Program-made: the position numbers and the translations under genes
In this document: positions 43,931 to 55,470 of the stretch, in pieces
Numbering within the stretch: position 1 is the stretch's first letter
Layout of the letters: each line of letters opens with the position of its first letter
Assembly (NCBI RefSeq): GCF_963082655.1
Contig: NC_081553.1
Location: 129,671,736-129,735,735, forward strand
DNA length: 64,000 nt
Source: Stomoxys calcitrans
Lineage: Eukaryota > Arthropoda > Insecta > Diptera > Muscidae
Direction of reading: 5' to 3'
The notes under the pieces: model-generated
Seen by the model: the letters and a program-made list of their open reading frames with translations, nothing else
Told to the model about the DNA's origin: nothing
Databases searched by the model: none

Positions 43931-44273
43931 CCGTTTCTTGCTATTGTCTAACTTAAATTTTGAGTCATTCGAAATGAAATGTAATCATTGCATCTGTCGT
44001 TGACTTTCAACATTGACCTTCTTAGTGATGCATTTCCAAACTAACTAGGCATTTGTGAGAGCTTTCGAGCGCATAAATGACAATACCAGGAAGACAATGT
44101 ATCGCAAATGATAATAAGCCAGCATTTAATAGGGATCTATTAAACTTCTAACCAACTGCGATGCCGTACTCGTAAAGTTAAGCTAGCAGGCTAGGCTATA
44201 GTCATATGAATATATTTACCCAAACACGCCTATCTTTAATAAGCAACTGCTTTCCGTTTTTTCTAATTCTTAC

Positions 44274-44866
44274 CTTTGTTGGACGTCTGCGGCGATTGTT
44301 CATGAAACGTCTTCTGCGCGACACATTACGCTTCTGTGACTGAGCATTGTCACCCTGTTGTTCATTCGCATTATTTTGTGATAGGGGGCGACGTTGGAAG
44401 CGACGATTGCCGAAACGACGACGTGATGGAAAACGACGACGTGTGCGACCCTGTTCAATGTCAGTATCTTCCTCCTTGAGTGTGATAATTTTGCCTTCCT
44501 TTTCCTTGGTCTCTTTAAGCACTTCAAGTACAGGTACAATTTTGAGGCGACGCTCAGACAATAATTCCCAATACAAGCCAGCTGGACGTGGTAGACGTTT
44601 GGCAACACGAATTACCTCGGTTGGTGTTACAATCAAATCAACTGGTGCATCGTGTTTCTGGAAGATATTTGTTGGCAAACTATCGACAACCTGAGTATCA
44701 TGGACCAAAGTGGCAATAATGGTATTTGGTGTGATCGAACCCAGCTCGATGAGAAGGCCAAGACCCAAATCATTGAAACCATTGCCGCGACCAATGCGAT
44801 AGCCGTCGCGGGACACTACCACCGAGCCAATAATGACCATATCAAATACAATTTTGCTATCGAGGC
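44274..44866 (-). CDS. MTHFSD: MTHFSD-like protein, main cyclo-ligase-like domain and Arg-rich segment
   Basis: The exon opens LDSKIVFDMVIIGSVVVSRD, then GYRIGRGNGFNDLG, the counterpart of the nucleotide/folate-site GxGKGYxD motif of 5-formyltetrahydrofolate cyclo-ligases. TLVHDTQVVDSLP and PVDLIVTPTEVIRVAKRLPR follow. After the fold comes a Lys/Glu helix and a strongly basic stretch (RTRRRFPSRRRFGNRRFQRR, later RRRRFMNNRRRR). It enters in phase 1 and exits in phase 0 through a perfect donor AAAG|GTAAGAA at 44274/44273. The basic stretch suggests RNA association; enzymatic activity is unproven for the family. Confidence 0.88.
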
Positions 44867-44956
44867 CTGTGGGGAAGAAAAAAAAAGACAAGAGAAGCCA
44901 AAAAATGGTTAGTCCTATAACGATTGCTTTGATCCCAACTGCCAGATCGAACTTGC
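44867..44956 (-). other. Putative GC-AG intron, 90 bp
   Basis: On the minus strand the upstream exon ends ATTG and the intron begins GCAAGT, with acceptor TTCTTCCCCACAG. This joins TEIG to LDSKIVF in frame and matches the family's conserved IGLDS block exactly. Neither nearby GT in the same stretch keeps the phase (both are phase 0, phase 1 is needed). The unspliced sequence is also open in frame, so retention would insert 30 residues and not a stop. Confidence 0.75.
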
Positions 44957-45157
44957 CAATTTCAGTGCGATACTCATCCAAATTCCGGACATTAAGTATT
45001 TCTTTCTTTTTCTCATCGTTGGCATCTTCTGGTACATCGACCTTCAAGCACACAGCCTTGGAATTGCGTGTACTGGGCAAATACAAGTTTTTGCCAGACA
45101 ATAACGTTTGCAAGCGAGCACCGTTCAGTGCGCGATCAATTTGGACCTTAATTTCCT
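44957..45157 (-). CDS. MTHFSD: MTHFSD-like protein, second visible exon
   Basis: After acceptor GTTTTCACAG the exon reads EIKVQIDRALNGARLQTLLS, GKNLYLPSTRNSKAVCLKV and LDEYRTEIG. It aligns with EVKVDPDKPLEGVR..LLVPTPRLR of vertebrate MTHFSD, including the strand that precedes the substrate loop. It enters in phase 1, joined to A from the upstream exon to make Lys, and exits in phase 1 through the GC donor. No breaks. Confidence 0.87.
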
Positions 45158-45241
45158 CTGTGAAAACAAGCACACAAAAAATATGTAGTTGACCATTAGT
45201 ATCATTGTTATTTTTTTTAAGTAGCGCTCTGATATACTCAC

Positions 45242-45412
45242 TGGCTTTCTTAAACTCGTCAGTTTCGACCAATAAATCCACGGCTTTGCCACTATCCACG
45301 AAAGTGGGTATGCGATTGAAAATTGTACCACTGTGAACCCCAAGTTTATCATCCTTAATTTTCTTCCAAGTCTGGACACGAAGTGAACGCTTGGTCAGCT
45401 CCACAGCTTGAG
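45242..45412 (-). CDS. MTHFSD: MTHFSD-like protein, first visible exon (N-terminal region)
   Basis: After acceptor TTTTATTTTTAG the exon reads QAVELTKRSLRVQTWKKIKD, then GTIFNRIPTFVDSGKAVDLL and FKKA. TKRSLRVQTWKKI and IPTF..S..A...L correspond to the N-terminal helix and IPNFKGS block of vertebrate MTHFSD. It ends A|GTGAGTAT, a strong donor, before an 84-bp intron (45158-45241). It begins in phase 1, so a start codon with few residues must lie in an upstream exon at a higher coordinate, which I could not identify. TTG at 45431 is in the intron and is not the start. Confidence 0.85.
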
Positions 45413-45539
45413 CTAAAAATAAAAGGAACAAATTTCATAAAATAGTAAAAATCAACAAACACAAGTCATTCTTAAAAAAAAGTCTAAGAAATTTAAGATT
45501 TATTTCTCCATTTTAGCAAATAAATACCTTGGGCTAATA

Positions 45540-46130
45540 ATTTTCGAAAGAATGTACGTCTATGGTTAGAAGTAACTGAAATAGTAGTTCAATTCAGACA
45601 CTTTTCAATAGACATTTTCTTTTATATTCCAACAGAGGGGCAAATCAAAGTGGTATCAAGCACTCACTCCAAAGTATATCTGTGGTTTGGGGGCCAACGA
45701 CCAAAAACAATGGAAGTACTGTATGTCTATGGTTACAAATGGCTGGAGAAGATAAATCCAGACACTTTTCAAAAGACATGTTTCTTTTATATACCAACAG
45801 AGGGGCAAATCAGAGTGATATCAAATATACACTCCAAAGTATATCTGTGGCTAAAGTAACTACAAAAAAATATTGAAAGAATGTACATCGAACGATTCTA
45901 GCTACTTTTCAATATAGATTTGTTTACTAATCCAACAAAGGAGCAAAATCAGAGTGGTATCTAGGAAACACTCCAAAATATATCTGTGGGGGACGTGATC
46001 ATATGGATTGTATATCTATGGTTAAAAATGCCAATCTAGATATTTTTAAATAGAAAATTTTAACCAACAGAGTGATATTTCATTTTTCATTTCATTTATT
46101 AACCAAATATGTAATATAAAGCCAATAAGG
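45540..46130. repeat. Satellite-like array, first block
   Basis: Units of about 120-190 bp contain TATGTCTATGGTTACAAATG, TTTTCAATAGACAT, CCAACAGAGGGGCAAATCAG-AGTG and ACTCCAAAGTATATCTGTGG. Blocks start near 45549, 45718 and 45878. The array is interrupted at about 46130 by a LINE fragment and resumes at 46640. It probably lies in the first intron of the MTHFSD-like gene or just upstream of it. Confidence 0.8.
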
Positions 46131-46149
46131 CCCAACCTTGATACAATCC

Positions 46150-46610
46150 AACCTTGATACAATCCAGAGACTATCAAATTCATCATCTTGTGAATAGATA
46201 TTTACCGCCCAGAAGCCTTAAGGTAGATCTACATGATCTAGAGCGTAAGGTCCAGCGCTACAAGACAACATTCATGCAGACACAGTATGCGGTGAATCGC
46301 TACCGGGTGAATGTCGTCCTTGAGGAACGACCCCCTCCCATTGCACTTGAAGAAATTTGCCGTCTCCCAGCAAACCAGAGTAGTTTTGGGTCAATTGCGA
46401 TCCGGCAGATGCAGCCGCCTTAATTCCTACAGAGCAAGGATGCAGGATGTATGTCCCGATTGTCACCAGGGACCACACGACACACGCCACCTGTTTAACT
46501 GCCCAGCCACACCTACTCATTTCAGACCCATATCCTTCTGGACGCACCCCATCTTAGTCGCAGAGTTCCTGGATCTGAACACTCAACAGAATCAAGCAGA
46601 CGAAAAATAG
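46150..46610 (+). pseudogene. Jockey-type LINE 3' end inside the satellite array
   Basis: RYLPPRSLKVDLHDLERKVQ, then NRYRVNVVLE, and after frame breaks SGRCSRLNSYRARMQDVCPD and CHQGPHDTRHLFNCPATPTH. C..C....H....C is the C-terminal zinc knuckle of this LINE. The ending is at about QNQADEK. It is 5' truncated, as usual for LINE insertions. It is less decayed than the intronic relative at 40595-41610. Confidence 0.68.
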
Positions 46611-46639
46611 AACACAACACACTGCTACAACAATAACAA

Positions 46640-46682
46640 GGAAACACTCCAAAATTTATCTGTGGTTAGCGTGATAATATAG

Positions 46683-46719
<37 letters not shown>

Positions 46720-49515
46720 GTTTAAAAATGGCTAGGCGAGTTCAAACCGGACATTTTTCAACAGATTTGTTTACTATTCCAATAGAGGGGCAAATCAGAG
46801 TGCTATCAAGGACACACTCCAAAGTATATCATCTCTAATTTTACATACAATAATAAGAGAAATGTATGTCTATGGTTACAAATGACTGAAAAGGATAAAT
46901 CCAGACACTTTTCAATAGACATGCTTTGTTATACCAACAGAGGGGCAAATCAGAGTGATATCAAATATGCACTCCAAAGTATATCTGTGGTTAGATATTA
47001 TTTCAATATAACTCTTTTTTAAATAGTTCAGCAGAGGAGCAAATCGAAGTACTACTAAATTAACACTCCAAAACGGGGGCAAGACGATAATGCCTTCATC
47101 TACGTAATACGGATATAGGTATGGACTGTAAATCTATGGTTAGAAATGGCTAGGCGAGTTTAGTCTAGACATTTTTCAATAGACATTTTTATTATTCCAA
47201 CAGAGGGGCAAATCAGAGTGATATCAAGAAAACACTCCAAAGTATATCTGTGGGCGGCTATTGTGATCATATGGACTGTAATACAGATATTTTTCAATAC
47301 ATTTGTAACTATTCCAAAAGAGAACAAATCAGAGTGGTATCAAGGAAACAATCCAAAGTATGAAAGAACACAAATACATACATAATCTATAATTTTATAT
47401 ACAATATAATAAGTGTAGTAATGTATGTCTATGGTTACAAATGACTGAAAAGGATACATCCGGTCACTTTTCAATAGACATGCTTGTTATACCAACAGAG
47501 GGGCAAATCAGAGTGATATCAAATATACACTCCAAAGTATATCTGTGGCTAGACTTTATATCAAAGTAATTTCAATCAATGGAAAGAATTTTTTCTATTG
47601 TTAAACATGGTTAAACAAGTTCAATTCAACGAATACAACTCTGTTTTTAATAGTACAGCAGGGGTAATGCCATCATGTCTTCATCTAAATAATATGGACA
47701 TAGATGGGACTATATGTTTATGGTTATAAATGGCCAGGCGAGTTTAGTCTAGACATTTTTCAATAGACATTTTTATTATCCCAACAGAGGGGCAAATCAG
47801 AGTGCTATCAAAGAAACACCCCAAAGTATGTCTGTGGTTAAGGAATACCAGGCAGTTTTAGAAAATCTACATATGTATTTCTATGGTTAAAAATAGCTGA
47901 ACGAATGATTCTAGTTATTTTTCAATAGAGACTTGTTTACTATTCCAACAGAGGGGCAAATCAGAGTGACATCAAGAAAACACTCCAAAGTATATCTGTG
48001 GGCGGCTAATGTGATCATATGGACTGTAATACAGATATTTTTCAATACATTTGTAACTATTCCAAAAGAGGGGCAAATCAGAGTGGTATCAAGGAAACAA
48101 TCCAAAGTATTAAAGAACACAAATACATACATAATCTATAATTTTATATACAATATAATAAGTGTAGTAATGTATGTCTATGGTTACAAATGACTGAAAA
48201 GGATACATCCGGTCACTTTTCAATAGACATGCTTGTTATACCAACAGAGGGGCAAATCAGAGTGATATCAAATATACACTCCAAAGTATATCTGTGGCTA
48301 GACTTTATATCAAAGTAATTTCTAATCAATTAATAGCAATGGAAAGAATGTATTTCTATTGTTAAAAATGGTTGACCAAGTTCAATTCATATATTTTTTG
48401 GAATACAACTCTGTTTTTAATAGTACAGCGGGGGTAATGCGATCATGCCTTCATCTACATAATATGGACATAGGTATGGACTATATATCTATGGTTATAA
48501 ATGGCCAGGCGAGTTTAGTCTAGACATTTTTCAATAGACATTTTTATTATCCCAACAGAGGGGCAAATCAGAGTGCTATCAAAGAAACACCCCAAAGTAT
48601 GTCTGTGGTTAAGGAATACCAGGCAGTTTTAGAAAATCTACATATGTATTTCTATGGTTAAAAATAGCTGAACGAATGATTCTAGTTATTTTTCAATAGA
48701 GACTTGTTTACTATTCCAACAGAGGGGCAAATCAGAGTGATATCAAAGAACCACTCCAAAGTATATCTGTGGGTAACGTGATCATATCATCATCTACAGA
48801 GCATACAGGCCTGTCCCGGTTTTCGAAAACGCAAAACCAAAGATTGCGTTTGGCGTAATGCACTATAAAAACTGTACCGCAGACTTAATTAAAATTTCTA
48901 TGCATTCAGAGGAACCTCATACGATGTCAAACCATAAAAGTATACGGCTTGGAAAATGTACGCAATGAAATTATTAGCGTTTTGCCTTTTCGAAATCCGG
49001 AGCAGAACAGGCATGAAGATGTATGAATTGTATATCTATGGTTAAAAATGGCTAGAGGTGTTCAAACCGGACATTTTTCAATAGACATTTTTATTATTCC
49101 AACAGAGGGGCAAATCAGAGTGGTATCAAAGAAACACCCCAAAGTATATCTGTGGTTAAGGAATGCCGCGCAGTTTTTGAGAATCTACATATAATAATAA
49201 GTACAATTAATGTATTTCTATTTTTAAAAATAGCTGAACGAATGATTCTTGCTATTTTTCAATAGAGATTTGTTTACTATTCCAACAGAGGGACAAATCA
49301 GAGTGACATCAAGAAAACACTCCAAAGTATATCTGTGGTGAAAGAACATACAACATCTATAATTTTACATACAATAATAAGGGAAATGTATGTCTATGGT
49401 TACAAATGACTGAAAAAGATAAATCCACACACTTTTCAATAGACATGCTTGTTATACCAACAGAGGGGCAAATCAGAGTGATATCAAATATGCACTCCAA
49501 AGTATATCTGTGGCT
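46640..49515. repeat. Satellite-like array, second block, with a 749-bp higher-order duplication
   Basis: About fifteen units share the CAACAGAGGGGCAAATCAGA and CACTCCAAAGTATATCTGTG core. A segment starting GGCGGCTA..GTGATCATATGG at about 47251 recurs at about 48000 with the same order of unit variants; ATGTATGTCTATGGTTACAA-ATGACTGAAAAGGATACATC at 47421 recurs at 48170 (749 bp). A TA dinucleotide run lies at 46688-46718. A ~240-bp unrelated segment (48785-49020) interrupts. Unit frames contain stops, so it is not coding. Confidence 0.82.
46688..46718. repeat. TA dinucleotide microsatellite
   Basis: About 14 consecutive TA repeats within a satellite unit. Confidence 0.9.
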
Positions 49516-50411
49516 GAGTATATATTTAAAATAACTTCAAATCAAAATGTAGGAATATACATAATATATAAATAATCAAATGTAGGAATATACATAATAC
49601 AATAAAGAGTGCCGGTCAAAATAATAGGTCCATTAGGATTACCTCTATACAGGTCTACAATATAGACATTTAAACAAATTATTGATTTTGTTTCTTCGAT
49701 CTTGTTTTTATACAAAAATAGATTTTTTTAAAAATAAAAAATCTCGAGGCCTTTTGTGTTCAATTAATCTTCGATTATTTCCCGATATTTCACAATTTCA
49801 TTGAATTGCATATTCAGGGGAAATTTTGTACAAATACATACAAACAAATTTTTCGAAAAACATGTAAATATCATAGTTAAGCTTATTCTATTGTAAAAAT
49901 TGCATATATATATGTGTGTGTGTTTGTGTGTGTAGCTAAAACAAATAAACTCTCGAATCAATCACGTAAAGAAAATTCCAAAAACAAAAAAAAAACTGAA
50001 ATCTTCAGTAGTTGTACCACCATCGCCAAAAGTTTGTATTGCACTGTTTGTTTGCCTAATACTTTCGCGCTCTATCCTTTTTCTATTAGTTGTCTATCGG
50101 CTGAATTCTGAAAACTCACTGGGAATAAACTCCCAGGGAATTAATTTCTCCCTCAGAGAAAATACTCCTAGTCTAATTAAATGGCGAGAGGAAAAATTTG
50201 GGGGAAACCATTTCGAATTTTCGAAAACAGCTGTTTTGCTTCAGCTGTTTTATTTTGGTCCATCGTCATCACGGGAAGTGTCCACATGTTGCGGATGGTA
50301 GAAAGTTTCTTTTTTATGCGGAGTAGATGCAAGTGCGGCCGCGGGCAGCCAGCGATTTTCGAGAGGAAAGTCTCAGTGAGGAGTCAGGTGGCACTGGCTC
50401 TTAATTAAATA
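49516..50411. other. No gene recognised; possible Tc1-type terminus at 49608
   Basis: AGAGTGCCGGTCAAAATAATAGG at about 49606 resembles Tc1-like inverted repeat ends. No partner or transposase is near. A (TG)n patch is at 49908-49932. 50110-50400 is unique, moderately GC-rich sequence that might be regulatory, but shows no motif. Confidence 0.35.
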
Positions 50412-51018
50412 AAGGGTGATTTTTTTGAGGTTAGGATTTTCATGCATTAGTATTTGAAAGATCACGTGGGATTTCAGACATGGTGTCAAAGAGAAAGATG
50501 CTCTGTATGCTTTGACATTTCATCATGAATAGACTTACTAACGAGCAACGCTTGCAAATCATTGAATTTTATTACCAAAATCAGTGTTCGGTTCGAAATG
50601 TGTTCATTCACCGTAACGTTGCGTCCAACAGCATCTTTGAAAAAATACGGTCCAATGATTCCACCAGCGTACAAACCACACCAAACAGTGCATTTTTCGG
50701 GATGCATGGGCAGTTCTTGAACGGCTTCTGGTTGCTCTTCACTCCAAATGCGGCAATTTTGCTTATTTACGTAGCCATTCAACCAGAAATGAGCCTCATC
50801 GCTGAACAAAATTTGTCAAAATTTGAACACATTTCGAACCGAACACTGATTTTGGTAATAAAATTCAATGATTTGCAAGCGTTGCTCGTTAGTAAGTCTA
50901 TTCATGATGAAATGTCAAAGCATACTGAGCATCTTTCTCTTTGACACCATGTCTGAAATCCCACGTGATCTGTCAAATACTAATGCATGAAAATCCTAAC
51001 CTCAAAAAAATCACCCTT
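50412..51018 (-). mobile_element. Fold-back mariner derivative, copy 2
   Basis: It starts AAGGGTGATTTTTTTGAGGT after TA (50410-50411) and ends in the inverse before TA (51019-51020). Arms of about 200 bp each carry the transposase start. The central transposase fragment (FSDEAHFWLNGYVNKQNCRI, EKCTVWCGLYAGGIIGPYFF) lies on the minus strand, opposite to copy 1. It retains about 20 bases (near 50805-50825) missing in copy 1 and has an intact GGIIGPYFF where copy 1 has GGIIEPYFF. Near identity suggests recent spread. Confidence 0.86.
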
Positions 51019-51020
51019 TA

Positions 51021-51090
51021 CTAAGTGCCAATGATACTCGAGATGACTAGGCGAGTTATTGGCGCCTTCAAATAACCAAAGGCCAACATC
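51021..51090 (+). repeat. Fragment of the (CAA)n-tailed repeat
   Basis: AAGTGCCAATGATACTCGAG and GGCGAGTTATTGGCGCCTTC-AAATAACCAA match the middle of 43740-43810. It starts right at the edge of the fold-back mariner. Confidence 0.5.
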
Positions 51091-51450
51091 AGCGTCTGTT
51101 CCCAGGTTAGGGGCGGCTGGAGGCGAACGTCGGATCTTGGAGCAAGCGGCTCGCCACAACGAGGGATACATGTGCAATCCCACAAAACCCATGCAGTTGG
51201 GGCGCTGGGCCTGTAACCAGCCCCCGGAAAACTATGAGAACTATTATGAGAAACAAAGGAATAGTAAAAACGAACCCCCCCCCCCCCCCCCAATTTTGAC
51301 GACCCACGCAAACGAAAAAAGGACCATGATTTGCGGATTTTCACCTGGAATGTCCACACTTTATAGAGAAGGGCAACATACGCGCTAGCGGATGTATTAG
51401 AAGTACAAGGCAGATATTACCGCCTTACAATGGCGCCACTACAACACCAA
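51091..51450 (+). pseudogene. RTE-like LINE 5' end: start of the endonuclease
   Basis: Near 51331-51430 the frame reads MICGFSPGMSTLYREGQ with a frame change from FTWNV.TLYREG, then YKADITALQW, matching the first strand (TWNVRTL) and the DITALQE catalytic segment of RTE endonucleases (the Glu is lost). A C17 run is at 51276-51292. Upstream sequence (AACCAGCCCCCGGAAAACTA) is probably its 5' UTR. Truncated after about 120 codons. Confidence 0.5.
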
Positions 51451-52311
51451 ACGGTGACAAACTATGTTATGTTAGAGCCAATATTACACCGGACAAACTA
51501 ATACCATTCAATGACGTTTCTCTCCCACAGCCCGTTATTTTTATCGAATGAATAAAATGTTGATACTTTGTTAACGTTCAATACAAATCAGTTAAATTTT
51601 TCACCACTTTGCATTGCAATGGGTCATGGAAAGAATTCCATTCCATGTCAAATGCGGAACTTTCATTGCACGAATGAGTTCAAATTTGTGATATTTGGTT
51701 GTTGTTGTTGTTGTTGTTGTAAGCGGAAAATAATTCCCAATTCAGAAAAAAAAAGACTTCTTCACAAATGTCGACAGCATCACGGGGAAAATGAAAAGCC
51801 AACAAGAAGTAAAATCCTTTAAAATGTAGTACAGGATATCTGGAGCAGTATTTCCCAAGAAAGATGTCCATTCGAAAACTTTGCTTTGCTATCATTATCC
51901 ACAAGGAACACTTAACTAAATATCAAACATATTTCGTTGTTCGATGCTCTAATCAAAAGCTTAAAACCCCCAATTGGTTCCGTTTTCTTTTGTATCGGTA
52001 TAATTTTTGGTCAATTCGTTATAAGAGGTTTATTATTTTGACTGAGACAAATGATTGTTTTATGTAGTAAGCCCTTATTAAATTCCTCGATTTGCAAACC
52101 TTCAACTTAAACCAAATATTTGAAACAAATATAGGTATAAAGCTTTTGTAAGTAAAATGGGATATAAACTCGAACCAAAACAAAAATACATGTGCTTTTA
52201 TTTTAACCGTAGCTGTATACTTTTTAATAAAAAATGTTATTACTACAATATTTATATTTGGTATTGAATGAAGAGATTTAGAATGTTATGAGATTTGACT
52301 GGAATAAATGG
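51451..52311. other. No gene recognised
   Basis: AT-rich sequence with a (TTG)7 tract at 51699-51720. No coding motifs. Confidence 0.4.
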
Positions 52312-53865
52312 AACAAGTATAAACGGGTAAAGTTCGGCCGGGCCGAATCTTATATACCCTACACCATGGATAGCATTTGTCGAGTTCTTTGCGCGGTATC
52401 TCTTTTTATGCAAACAAAGAGTAATGAATAAGAACTGTTATGCTATTGGAGCCATATCAAATTATAGTCCGATTCAGACCATAAATGAATTTAATGCAGA
52501 ACATTGTAGAAGTCATTGTGTAATATTTTAGTCAATTCGGATAAGAATTGCACCTTGTAGGGGCTCAAGAAGCAAAATCGGCAGATCGTTTTACATATAT
52601 GGAAGTTGTATCAAACTATAGATCGATTCAGGCCATGTTGGACAAGTATACTGAAGGTTATGGGAGAAGCTGTTGTACAAAATTTCTGCCTAATCGGATG
52701 AGAATTGCACCCTCTAGCGGTCTAAGAAAGCAAGATCCGAGATCCGTTTATATGGCAGCTATATCAGGTTATGTACCGATTTGCGACGTACTAAGCACAG
52801 TTGATGAAAGTCATAACAAAACATCTCACGCCAATTTTCAGCCAAATCGGATGAGAATTGCGGCCTCTAGCGGCCCAAGAAGTCAAGATCCAAGATCGGT
52901 TTATATGGCAGCTTTACCAGGCTATGAACCGATTTGAACCATATTTAGCACAGTTGTTGCAAGTGATACCACAACAACACGTGCGAAATTTCAGTCAAAT
53001 TGGAATAGAATTGCGCTCTCAAGAGGCTCAAGAAGTCAATACCCAAGATCGGTTTATATGGCAGCTATACCAGGTTATGAACCGATTTGCGCCGTACATG
53101 GCACAGTAATTGGCACACCTCATGCAAATCGGACGAGAATTGGTCTCCCTAGAGGCTCAAGAAGTCAAGACACTAGATCGGCCTATATGGCAGCTATACC
53201 AGGGTATGAACCGATTTCAACCATACTTAGCACAGTTGATGGGAGTGATACCAAAACACCACGTGCAAAATTACAGCCAAATCGGATAAGAATGGCGCCC
53301 TCTAAAAGTTGAAAAATCAATACCCAAGATCGGTTTATATGACAGCTCTATCAAGGTTATGATCTGATTTAGACCATACTTGGCAGTTTTTGGGAGTCAT
53401 ACCAAAACACCTCATGCAAAGCCAAATCGGGTGATCCCAGGCTATGAACCGACTTGAACCGTACTTAGCACAGTTATTGGAACTGATACCACAACACGTG
53501 CAAAATGTCAGTCAAATCGAACGAGGATTACGCCCTCTAGAGGCTCAAGAAGTCAAGACCCAAGATCGGTTTATATGGTAGCTATATCAAAACATGGACC
53601 GATTTGGCCCATTTACAATCCCAACCGATCTACGCTAATGAAAAGTATTTGTGGAAAATTTCAAGCGTCGAGCTTTACTCCTTCGAAAGTTAGCGTGCTT
53701 TGGACAGACAGCCAGACGGACGGAGGGACATGGCTAGATCGACTTAAAATGTCATGATAATCAAGAATATATATACTTTCTGGGGTCTCAGACGCATATT
53801 TCGAAGTGTTACAAACAGAATGATGAAATTAGTATACCCCCATCATGTGGTGGGGGTATAAAAAT
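52312..53865 (-). mobile_element. GGCCGGGCC-hairpin element, sublineage II, longest copy
   Basis: In + orientation: AACAAGTATAAACGGGTAAA, hairpin near 52330-52352, TATATACCCTACACCATGGA, about eight tandem units (TATGGCAGCTATATCAGGTT at about 52752, with relatives near 52905, 53055, 53185), GACAGACAGCCAGACGGACG, and TATACCCCCATCATGTGGTG. Long in-frame stretches arise because unit length is near a multiple of three (about 150-153 bp), not because it codes for protein. Confidence 0.8.
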
Positions 53866-55470
53866 TGTGGCAAAAATCTTCTTGCTATAGAATATTTTAG
53901 TGAATTGTAGGAATATACGGAAAATACGTCATTGGTAATGAGTCATGGCTGCAGCAAACATATGAATGAAATGGTGCTTCATCGTTACCGTAACGCATTT
54001 CAATAAAAGCAAAATGCTTTATAAATATTTATCCATCCATTTTGTTGTATTTAATAACCCAACATTTTCGTGGGTCACCGTATACAAGCGAAAGTAAAAA
54101 TGGTAAAGTATTTCTGAAGAAAATAAAAAGCTGATGAAATGTTTATGGGGAAGTGGAAATCTAAACCTTAAGCCAAATATTTGCTATTGAGCCTAAGCCA
54201 AGTGTTTTTTGTTTTTGCATATTTTCAATATAAATCTCTTTGCCAAATGTTGCAATTTGATCATTCTAATTATTTATACATGTATTTTAATTCATTCTAC
54301 TAAGTTTTATGCAGCTTTTCTTTACTTTAATTCTACTAAGTTTTATGCAGCTTCCAGTTTTGAAATCTAAGATTTAATTTTGTAATCTGCATTCCTAATA
54401 CTAATTAAGATCTCAATAGAAATTTTACTTCATTTAAAAAAAAAAAAATATTTATATATGTATATATATATTAATATGAGACGTTTGTTCAATTGCAAAG
54501 ATAATCTTGAATTTTAAAACACATACTTGACATAGTCGTCTCGTCCTCCATATCTTCAAAATCATTTTCTATTACTTGGCATTCGAATGCCAAGGGCATG
54601 AGTTTGTCCATACAAATGTCGAGTATTTATGCGTGGAGCATCCATTTATTAATAATGAGTTAAACAAAAATTACTTCATTTTCATCATGAGTTCAGAGCA
54701 AATTTTGTGTCAGCGGTTACTCATCATTCTGAAAAAAATGGCATCACTTTAAATGTCCAAAAGTATACACGAAAATTTTTAATTCATACAAAGCCAACGG
54801 TCGCATAGACAGACGGAAATTTAGCTATCTGGCAAGCTACTTTTATTTAATATCTATCTATATGAACACACATGTATGCACATACGGAGATAGTGCGGTA
54901 TGTATAAATGAATATGCCACTTATAATTCATCTGCATACACGACGTATGATATCATTCAATAAAATGCTTCGAAAAAAAAAACGCAAAAACTACTCTACC
55001 TCCAAACAGCCAGGCCAGTCCATATACAAAAATATTGAGGAACAAGAGAGCAAAACAAAAATACTCAAAACAGGGTTGCCAAATTTATTAATTTAATCCA
55101 TACCTCCTTTGTCCTACCATATCTGGCTGAAACTTACGACTCAAATGGTGTAAAAAGCTTGAAAGTAATAACACAATAGTTGCAAGAGTTTATTAAGACA
55201 TGTGTTTATATACTGCCGCTGCATTTTCTAACTTTTTCATCTGTATTTTTGCCACGCAATCATCTTTAAAAAAAAATCATTGGAATTTAAATTTAGTGCA
55301 TACGAGTTTTTTTTGTCGGTATGCAGTTTATGTTAAAAATTATTATAAGATTAAAATGTTGTACCATTCTAACGCACTCTTATATGAATCGAACTTTCCC
55401 CAATTCATCTACTTGCTGTGCAGGACACACCAGCCCATTTTTTTGGTACAGGAGATATGTACCGTACAGG
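53866..55470. other. No gene recognised
   Basis: AT-rich sequence. 54300-54360 contains a direct repeat (TTCTACTAAGTTTTATGCAG-CTT) at 54295 and 54332. No exon or family repeat could be recognised. Confidence 0.4.

Larger units (their letters stand above)
40339..44273 (-). other. Intron of the MTHFSD-like gene (3.9 kb), repeat-filled
   Basis: Donor GTAAGAATT after the exon ending at 44274; acceptor before 40338. It holds a jockey-type LINE fragment, a Penelope element, a mariner remnant and two copies of the (CAA)n-tailed repeat. Confidence 0.8.

Noticed and set aside
44202..44273. Extension of the MTHFSD-like exon beyond 44274 to a stop at 44202
   Set aside because: A perfect donor (AAAG|GTAAGAA) and phase match to the RRM exon at 40338 show that this is intron; the extra residues have no homology.
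45413..45438. ATG at 45438 or TTG at 45431 as start of the MTHFSD-like protein
   Set aside because: The ATG is in a different frame, and both lie upstream of a clear splice acceptor (TTTTTAG) at 45413-45414.
45650..45876. Repeating peptide YVYGYK..., PTEGQIRV...HSKVYLW
   Set aside because: This is the translation of satellite units. Other units in the array have stops at the same place, so there is no coding constraint.
45540..49515. CRISPR-like array
   Set aside because: The units are long (120-190 bp), diverged, without unique spacers, and in a eukaryotic context. They are satellite repeats.
52548..53312. Long in-frame stretches across 52548-53312 with repeating RMRIA.S.G.RSQDPRSVYMAA
   Set aside because: They arise because the ~150-bp non-coding tandem units have lengths close to a multiple of three. 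Frames shift between units and the same sequences elsewhere contain stops.
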